A stretch of 64,000 nucleotides of DNA. It comes from JACCXG01 sp963836735. Its GTDB lineage: Bacteria > Acidobacteriota > Vicinamibacteria > Vicinamibacterales > 2-12-FULL-66-21. The DNA lies in contig CAWIKP010000033.1 of the NCBI GenBank assembly GCA_963836735.1, positions 62,001 to 126,000 of the forward strand, read 5' to 3'. A program made the position numbers and the translations under genes. The first letter of the stretch is position 1, and each line of letters starts with the position of its first letter. The notes under the pieces are model-generated. The model was not told where the DNA came from. It worked only from the letters and a program-made list of their open reading frames with translations, and made no database searches. Of the stretch, positions 58,277-64,000 are shown one piece after another.

Positions 58277-58400
58277 TCCCGCAGTGTAGTCACGATCAGC
58301 GCCGTTTTGCAGTCGAGATGGACGCTGGCTAAGATTTGTATCGTCGCGGATTGCGTTCGGCTGAACCGGTGTCCAACGTTGTGTGCGTCCGAGGGCATTC

Positions 58401-60280
58401 ATGGGCACGCGCTTTCTGATTCGCTTTGTAGTCGCGCTGGCGGCAGCTGGCGCATCGTCGCTGGCAATGGCTCAGACGGCTGCGGTACCGGCGGCCCCAC
58501 GCGCGCCCGCGCAGCCGGCGGAGCCGGTTCGAGATCCGGGCGGCAGACCGGCTGTGGCACCCGCGCCACCAGGGAAGGCCGTTCTCGCCGGCACCATCAC
58601 GACGGCGAGTGGACAGCCTGCCGCGGGCGCACGCGTGATGCTGAGCGGTGGCGACGCCCCGGGCCGGACGACCATGACCGACGCCAGCGGGCAGTTCGTC
58701 TTCGAAGGCCTGCGCACCGGCCGCTACTACGTGAACGTCATGAAGCCCGGGTTCATGTCGCTCTCGTACGGCCAGCGCCGGGTCAACAGCCCGGGCACCG
58801 CCATTCCCCTCGACGACGGTCAGCGACGCGTCATCGAGATGCAGCTTCCGCGCGCCGCCGTGATCACCGGCATGATCCTCGACGAGCGCGGCGAGCCTTC
58901 CATCAACACGCAGGTGCGCGCAATGCGCTACACCCTGGTGAACGGACGGCGGCGCGCGCAGCAGGTCGCGAACGACACGACCGACGATCGCGGCATCTAC
59001 CGGCTGCACTCGCTCCAGCCCGGTGATTACGCCGTGTGTGCGGTGGCGAGGAACAATGGGCCGATGAACGATGCGCAGCGGATTCAGATGGACATCGAAT
59101 CGGCACGCCGTGCCATGGAGAACGCTCCGTCGGCAGCCGCAAGGCAGGCGATCCTCGAGCGCCTGAGCGTGCTTCAGGCACAGCGAGTCGATCAGACCGA
59201 GCCGAACCTCGGCTATGCGCCGGTCTGTTACCCGTCGTCAGCTGCACCCTCGGCAAGCGTGACGGTGGCGGCAGGCGACGAGCGGTCGGGGATCGATCTG
59301 CAGATGCTGATGATCCCGGTGGCGCGCCTCGAAGGGACCGTGGTCGCGCCCGGCGGGGGGGCCCCGCGTAACATCCAGCTCACGCTCGTGAATGCCGACG
59401 AGAGCATGGGGGACGTCGACCGGCAGGGGACCGGCATCCAGCCGCCGAGCGGGCGCTTTTCATTCCAGAACGTCGTGCCCGGGCGGTACACCTTGATGGC
59501 GCGGACGATGACGTTCGGGCCGCCGCCGCCCCCAGGTGCCCAGGCGCCGAAAGAGCCGATGTTGTGGGGGATGGCTGAAGTCGTCATCAACGGTCAGGAC
59601 GTTTCGGATGCCGTGATCGAGCTGCACCCTGGCATCACGGTCAGCGGGCAGCTGGCGTTTCAGCCGACCACTCTTGCCCCGCCGACCGACTTGAGCAGGG
59701 CCCAGGTCTCGATCTTCCCGTTCATGCCGGACAACAACTCGATGATGATGATGGGCCCGCCGCCGCAGGCGAAAGTCGACGCCTCAGGGCGCTTCACGAT
59801 TTCCGACGTGATGCCCGGAAAATACCGGATGTCGGCGGGCGTGATCGGCGTGCAGGGCTGGGTTGTCGACTCGATCACGGTCGGCGGCCAGGACGGGCTC
59901 GACTTCCCGCTGGAGATCAAGGGCAACCGTGACGTCGGCGGCGTGGCGGTCACTTTCGGAGATCGGATCTCCGAGCTGTCGGGAACGATCGCCAACCGAG
60001 AAAGGCGAGCCGGCGACCGAGCAGACGATCCTGCTGTATCCAACCGATCAGAAATACTGGACGCCCCAGTCGCGCCGGATTCGCACGATTCGCGCAGGCG
60101 CCGACGGCCAGTATCAACTTCCGCATGGTCCCGCCCGGCGAATACCGCCTGACGACACTCGTCGATCCCGAGCCTGGCATCTGGTTCGACCGCGAGGTGC
60201 TCGAACAGCTCGATTCATCGTCGATTCGCGTCGTGCTCGGGGAAGGGGAGAAGAAGGTCGAGCACGTGAGGATTCGGTAA
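58401..60280 (+). CDS. Carboxypeptidase-regulatory-like (Ig-like) repeat protein, exported (two frameshifts)
   Basis: About 625 residues. Signal peptide (FLIRFVVALAAAGASSLAMA), a Pro/Ala linker, then a CarboxypepD_reg-type domain (VLAGTITTASGQPAAGARVM, TMTDASGQFVFEGLRTGRYY) and further beta domains (VVAPGGGAPRNIQLTLV, VSGQLAFQPTTLAPPTDL). Such proteins are widespread in Acidobacteria and have no known enzyme activity. The last about 100 residues are split by indels near 59998 and 60118; joined, they read TEQTILLYPTDQKYW ... FRMVPPGEYRLTTLVDPEPG and end VEHVRIR at TAA 60278-60280. ATG 58401 is used; GTG 58383 is possible. Confidence 0.75.
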
Positions 60281-60283
60281 GAG

Positions 60284-60391
60284 CAACTCCCAACTCCGCA
60301 ACTCCAGGGAAGCGCTCGACAACGGGCGAAGGTGCCAGCAGCTTTGTCGCCTTCACTCGTTGCGAACGACTTCCCTTGGGAGTTGGAGTTG
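60284..60391. repeat. Inverted heptamer-array element, AACTCCC class, between convergent genes
   Basis: CAACTCCCAACTCC (60284-60297) on the left pairs with GGGAGTTGGAGTTG (60378-60391) on the right. An inner CAGGGAAG pairs with CTTCCCTTG. It begins 4 bases after the regulatory-domain gene's stop and ends 13 bases before the stop of the convergent VWA gene. Confidence 0.8.
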
Positions 60392-60404
60392 AGTTAACGT
60401 TGCG

Positions 60405-63040
60405 TCACCGCGGCTCGAACACCCGGATCCTTCGCAGCAGCAAGTCGAAGAACCACAGGACGAGCGCCAGCGCGATCAGTGCCGGCCAGAGCGGACGGCG
60501 GGCCGTCCGGCTGTCGCCGGTCGCGTTGGCCAGTGACGGCGGGGGTCGGGTGATAGGCACCCCCGGTGGCGGTCGCGATCGATCGCAGCAGGGCCTCGTC
60601 GGGCGCACGGAAGCGGTATTCGGCCGCCGGATCCGGGACGATGGTGCTCGCGGTCGCGCCCGCGCCTGTCCCACGCGCGTCCGCACCTTCGACGCTGATG
60701 CTCAGCAGCTGTGTGGCGTCGGCCATCACCGTCGCCTCGTAGCGCCCGGGCGCCACCTGCCTGGTCACGACGCGGGCGCGGCGCCGCAGCCACCGCGGCC
60801 GGACTGTCGCACCTGCACGACCGGGTTCTGCAGATTCTTGTACTGACCGGTGGCGTCACGCGCTTCAACGGCCACGCTGACGGCCCGGCCGGTGCTGCGC
60901 ACGGGGCCTGGCGACACCTCGAGCGCGACGCGCTGGCGAGCGCTGACGCTGCAGCGCGCGGATCAAGGACGCGAAGAACGGGCCGTAGCCCCGCCACCGC
61001 ACCCAGTCGGCCGCCCATCGATCCTTGACGTCCGAGGCGAAGACCGCCGTGCGTCCGAGGCCGATCGGCCAGAACGCGAGCAGCGGATCCTCTTCGTCGG
61101 TGGCCATCAGCTCGAGCGCGCCGTCCTTCAGGACCGTTGCCGTGCGCCCTTTGAGCTTTGGCATGCGTGAGAGGTTCACGCTCGACAGGAAACCGGCGCT
61201 CTTCACGACCGGCGTGATCGTCTTCTCGTCGAAGCCGGGACTCGCGGCCGTTTTCGCTTCCTTGACGAAGATCTCCGGCACCTGCGCGGCGTCGGCGACG
61301 GCATACGCGCGTCCCTTGCCCCACTGCGCGAGGTTCTTCAGCAGTTCCGGATCGGCCGAGGGGCCGACCGCGACGGTGGAGACCGTGATGCGGGCCTCGG
61401 ACATCTTCTTGACGAGGCCTTCGTAGTCGCCCGGATACGAGCGGCCGTCGGACAGCAGGATGACGTGCTTGGCCCGCGCCTTGGCGTTCCTGAGGGCGAG
61501 GTAGGCCTGTTCGACCGCCGGATAGATCAACGTGTGCCCGCCCGGTCCGATCGCCGCGATCTTCTTGCGGATCGCGTCGCGATTCCGGCCGACGTTCCGC
61601 AGCGTGACGTCCCAGGCGAACTTGTCGTTGAAGGTGAGGATGCCGATCGACTGCTCGTCGCTCAAGACGTCGACGGCCGCCTGTGCCGCGGTCTTGGTCA
61701 GCTCCATCGAGCTTCCCGCCATGCTCCACGATCGATCGAGGACGATCACCAGCGCGACTTCCGGTTCGTCCTTGCGTTCGAAGGTGACGGGCGTCAGCCG
61801 TTCGATCGGCGTCTTCCGGTAGCCGTTCTCGCCGAACACCGCCTCGCCGCCGGCCACCAGGAGGCCGCCGCCGGTCTTCTCGACCCAGTCGGTCAGCGCC
61901 GTCATCGATCCTTCCGAGATCGCCTTTCGCGGGATGTCGCTCAGCACGACGACGTCGAACGGCTCCAGGTCGGTCGGGGTCGTGGGGACGCCGCTGGCCG
62001 GGCGCACCGTCACATCGAAACCGGCGCCGTCGAGGGCCCCGGCGAGATATCGTGCGCTCGCCGGCGCGCCTTCCACGTACAACACCTTCGAACGCGGGTC
62101 CGCCCACGTGTCTTTCAGCAGCACGTTGTTGGCGGCAAGCGGATCGGCGTTGACGATCAGCGCCACCTCGAGGACGTACGCGCCCGGCGCATCCACTTCG
62201 AACTCGAGGGGAACCTCGGTCAACCCTTTGCCAAACGTGACCGGCTTTCGCGCGAGCACGCGATCTGCCGCGGCCGCCGGCGCGACGGGCTTGGCCGGCT
62301 CCGCCACCCGGCCCGGCGTTTTCAGCCGCAGCTCGACCTCGCCCTGGTCGCTGCGCTGGCTGCCGATGGTCACCGTCGCGTTGAGGAGCGCGCCGCTGGT
62401 GATGCGGGAGGGCAGGTCGAACGAGTCGATCCAAGCATCGCCGATCGATCGAGGCGCGAGCGGCTCGACCGACACGGGAATCCTCTCCGCCGCGAGATGG
62501 GTGACCGCCGAGACCGGTATCGCCGCCGGTCGGATGACCGTCGCTGAACAGCACGACCCTGGGCACGTGCTCCGACGCGAGCTCGCCCCGCGCGGCATAG
62601 AGCGCCGCCTCGAGATCTGTCGACGACCCGTCAGGCCCACCCCGAGCCGGCGGTTGTGCGCGCGTTTTCGCCAGCTGCCGAAGCGCCTCGGTCGAGCCGA
62701 GCGTGACCGCATCGCGACCGAACGTGACGATGCGCATGTGAGATGGCCGCAGCGCCCCGTTCAGCTCGTCGATCCGCGCGGCCGCCGTGTCGATGGCGTG
62801 ACTGGCGACGCTGTCGGACACATCAACCGCATAAACGACGGACTGATGCGACGAGGAGCTCGAGATCACCGGGCGGGCGAGGGCGAGGACGACCGCTGTC
62901 AGCAGCAGCGCGCGGACGACTTTCTGCAGCAGCCGCTGACGTCGGTTGAAGTTCGTGCGCGCGACCAGGTCGGCGAGCCACACCAGCGGTACGCCGAGCA
63001 GCAGCCAGAGCGCCGCGGGTGCGCCCCAGGTGAGCGTCAT
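60405..63040 (-). CDS. Membrane VWA protein with GATase1-like domain (BatA-type N-terminus; several frameshifts)
   Basis: About 875 residues after correction. Two N-terminal helices (APAALWLLLGVPLVWLADLV, ALLLTAVVLALARPVIS) and a first VWA domain (VVYAVDVSDSVASHAID, a DxSxS metal site). Then a Rossmann-like glutamine-amidotransferase-type domain (KVLYVEGAPASARYLAGALD, DVVVLSDIPRK), inside which lies a second VWA domain with metal site DRSWSMAGSS. A final membrane helix is ALIALALVLWFFDLLL. Frames change near 62522, 60950, about 60800 and about 60545. ATG 63040 has GGAGG upstream. A sensor or structural role is inferred; no catalytic Cys is visible in the GATase-like part. Confidence 0.75.
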
Positions 63041-63092
63041 CGCACCCTCCAGGCCGCCAGCCGCCGATCGAACACTGCCACGCTCGCCATCC

Positions 63093-64000
63093 TCACACCG
63101 TGATCCGGCGCTGCCAGGTCCACCATTCAGCGAGCGCCAGCGCGAACGCGGCCACGGCACAGTACACCCACCACGGCGCACCCGAGGCGCCCGCGGCGAC
63201 AGTGATCAGCCGACCCGACGCGACTGGGGTGGTCCGGCTCAAGTCGGAGAGCTGGGGATCCGCGATGTTCACGGCAAACGTGCTGCGCGTGCCGCCGCCT
63301 TCAGCCGTGTAGATTCCGGGCGCGCGCAGACGCGCGAAGGCCGTCGGGCCGACGCGCGTGAGCGGCACATCGCTGCTCGCCGGACCGGTGACCTTGGTCA
63401 CCACGTCTGCGAAGGCGGTCAGGCCGGGGCGCTGCACCCGGTGCGCCAGGTCCGCGTCGCCGGGCTGCGGCGCGAACAGCACCGGTCGCGCCAGCCAGTC
63501 GACGGCGTTCCCGAGAAGCACGGGAAAGCCCGGTGCCGCGGTGAGATTGGACTCGTTGATGCTGAAGGTCACGACCACCAGGCGGGTGTTCGCAGATTCA
63601 CTGACGTAGACGAGCGGCGTTCCGTGTGCCGATTGCGCCACCGGCACCAGGGACGGCGCGGAGTAGGCCCGCGCGCGGTCCACTGTCAACGTGAACGGAT
63701 CCACGCCCTGCACGACAGGATGCGATCCCGGGAGCTCCCACTTCGGCGCGCGCTCGTCCGTCGCGGCACGCGACGACCCGGCGTCGGCCTCGGACGCGAG
63801 CCACGTGGTACCGGCTGGGGGTGCAAAGAAAAGCGCGGGTCCTGCGGGCGAGCTGGGCGGAGCCCATCGATCGAAGATGGTCACATCCGCGCGCGCATTC
63901 GGCGTGGCGGCGTAGCCAGCTGGATCGAGGAATGTTGCCCGCACATCGGGGTCGCGCTCGAACGCCGCTCGCAGCCACTGCGTCTGCGCCCCGACGACGG
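63093..64000 (-). CDS. BatA-type membrane protein, C-terminal part (start outside window)
   Basis: About 300 residues are visible. TIFDRWAPPSSPAGPALFFA and VQGVDPFTLTVDRARAYSAP are Rossmann/GATase-like strands, followed by TRLVVVTFSINESNLTAAPG, FPVLLGNAVDWL, a beta domain (YTAEGGGTRSTFAVNIADPQ) and a C-terminal helix WWVYCAVAAFALALAEWWTW. This matches the distal half of BatA-like proteins with an N-terminal double-helix domain and VWA domain. It lies 52 bases ahead of the similarly built VWA gene on the same strand, so the two form an operon, typical of aerotolerance-like (Bat) clusters. The frame is open to the window edge. Confidence 0.7.
   Translation of the reverse strand, partial: VVGAQTQWLRAAFERDPDVRATFLDPAGYAATPNARADVTIFDRWAPPSSPAGPALFFAPPAGTTWLASEADAGSSRAATDERAPKWELPGSHPVVQGVDPFTLTVDRARAYSAPSLVPVAQSAHGTPLVYVSESANTRLVVVTFSINESNLTAAPGFPVLLGNAVDWLARPVLFAPQPGDADLAHRVQRPGLTAFADVVTKVTGPASSDVPLTRVGPTAFARLRAPGIYTAEGGGTRSTFAVNIADPQLSDLSRTTPVASGRLITVAAGASGAPWWVYCAVAAFALALAEWWTWQRRITV

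Noticed and set aside
60476..62530. Minus-strand Arg-rich continuation of the VWA protein
   Set aside because: It is the out-of-frame tail after the indel near 62522; the true protein continues in the neighbouring frame.

Overview
The window looks like a chromosomal segment of a high-GC Acidobacteriota genome, most likely near the Vicinamibacteria. The evidence is several acidobacterial duplicated orphan permeases (ADOP, TIGR03434) paired with PadR regulators, VWFA-related acidobacterial proteins (TIGR03436), an Oar-like outer-membrane receptor with a carboxypeptidase-regulatory domain, and soil-polymer catabolism genes. I see no tRNA, rRNA, CRISPR array, transposase or prophage.

Layout. 1-13.5 kb: partial ADOP permease; M16 protease; a tight sugar-acid operon (LarA-like racemase, 6-phosphogluconate dehydrogenase, PfkB kinase); PIG-L deacetylase; a VWFA relic; an ADOP permease and a permease fragment. 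13.9-16.7 kb: a cold-shock gene, then on the minus strand a 622-residue DUF4157 protein (eCIS/polymorphic-toxin type, with a possible ADP-ribosyltransferase-like C-terminal region) followed by a small unknown gene. 17-23.2 kb: two PadR-ADOP modules converging on a heptamer array. 23.4-34.2 kb: FMN-dependent alpha-hydroxy-acid oxidase, GH67 alpha-glucuronidase, divergent Nramp-like transporter, cytochrome c-fused dehydrogenase, DUF1080 hydrolase, serine hydrolase. 34.4-39.6 kb: Oar-like receptor and a VWFA protein. 39.6-44.3 kb: a decayed region with truncated Lnt and hydrolase remnants plus VOC, RidA, cupin and lipoprotein genes. 44.3-47.4 kb: third PadR-ADOP module. 47.9-53.9 kb: minus-strand cluster sdhC-sdhA-sdhB-TPR-DJ-1-alpha/beta hydrolase-DUF1080. 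54-64 kb: lectin-like protein, two tandem paralogous membrane proteins, a regulatory-domain protein, and two VWA/BatA-like membrane proteins.

Two things stand out. First, the intergenic space is populated by a family of inverted short-tandem-repeat elements: tandem copies of a 7-base (once 9-base) unit, a spacer, then reverse-complement copies. About ten occur here in several sequence classes. One lies inside the open reading frame of sdhB, in frame and without stops, directly after an ATGA overlap with sdhA. Second, the DUF4157 protein with its downstream partner may be an undescribed effector/immunity-like pair.

Caution: about 20 single-base frameshifts occur in otherwise intact genes, several at homopolymers. 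Residual sequencing error is the simplest explanation, so I treat most split genes as intact and reserve 'pseudogene' for those missing whole segments.
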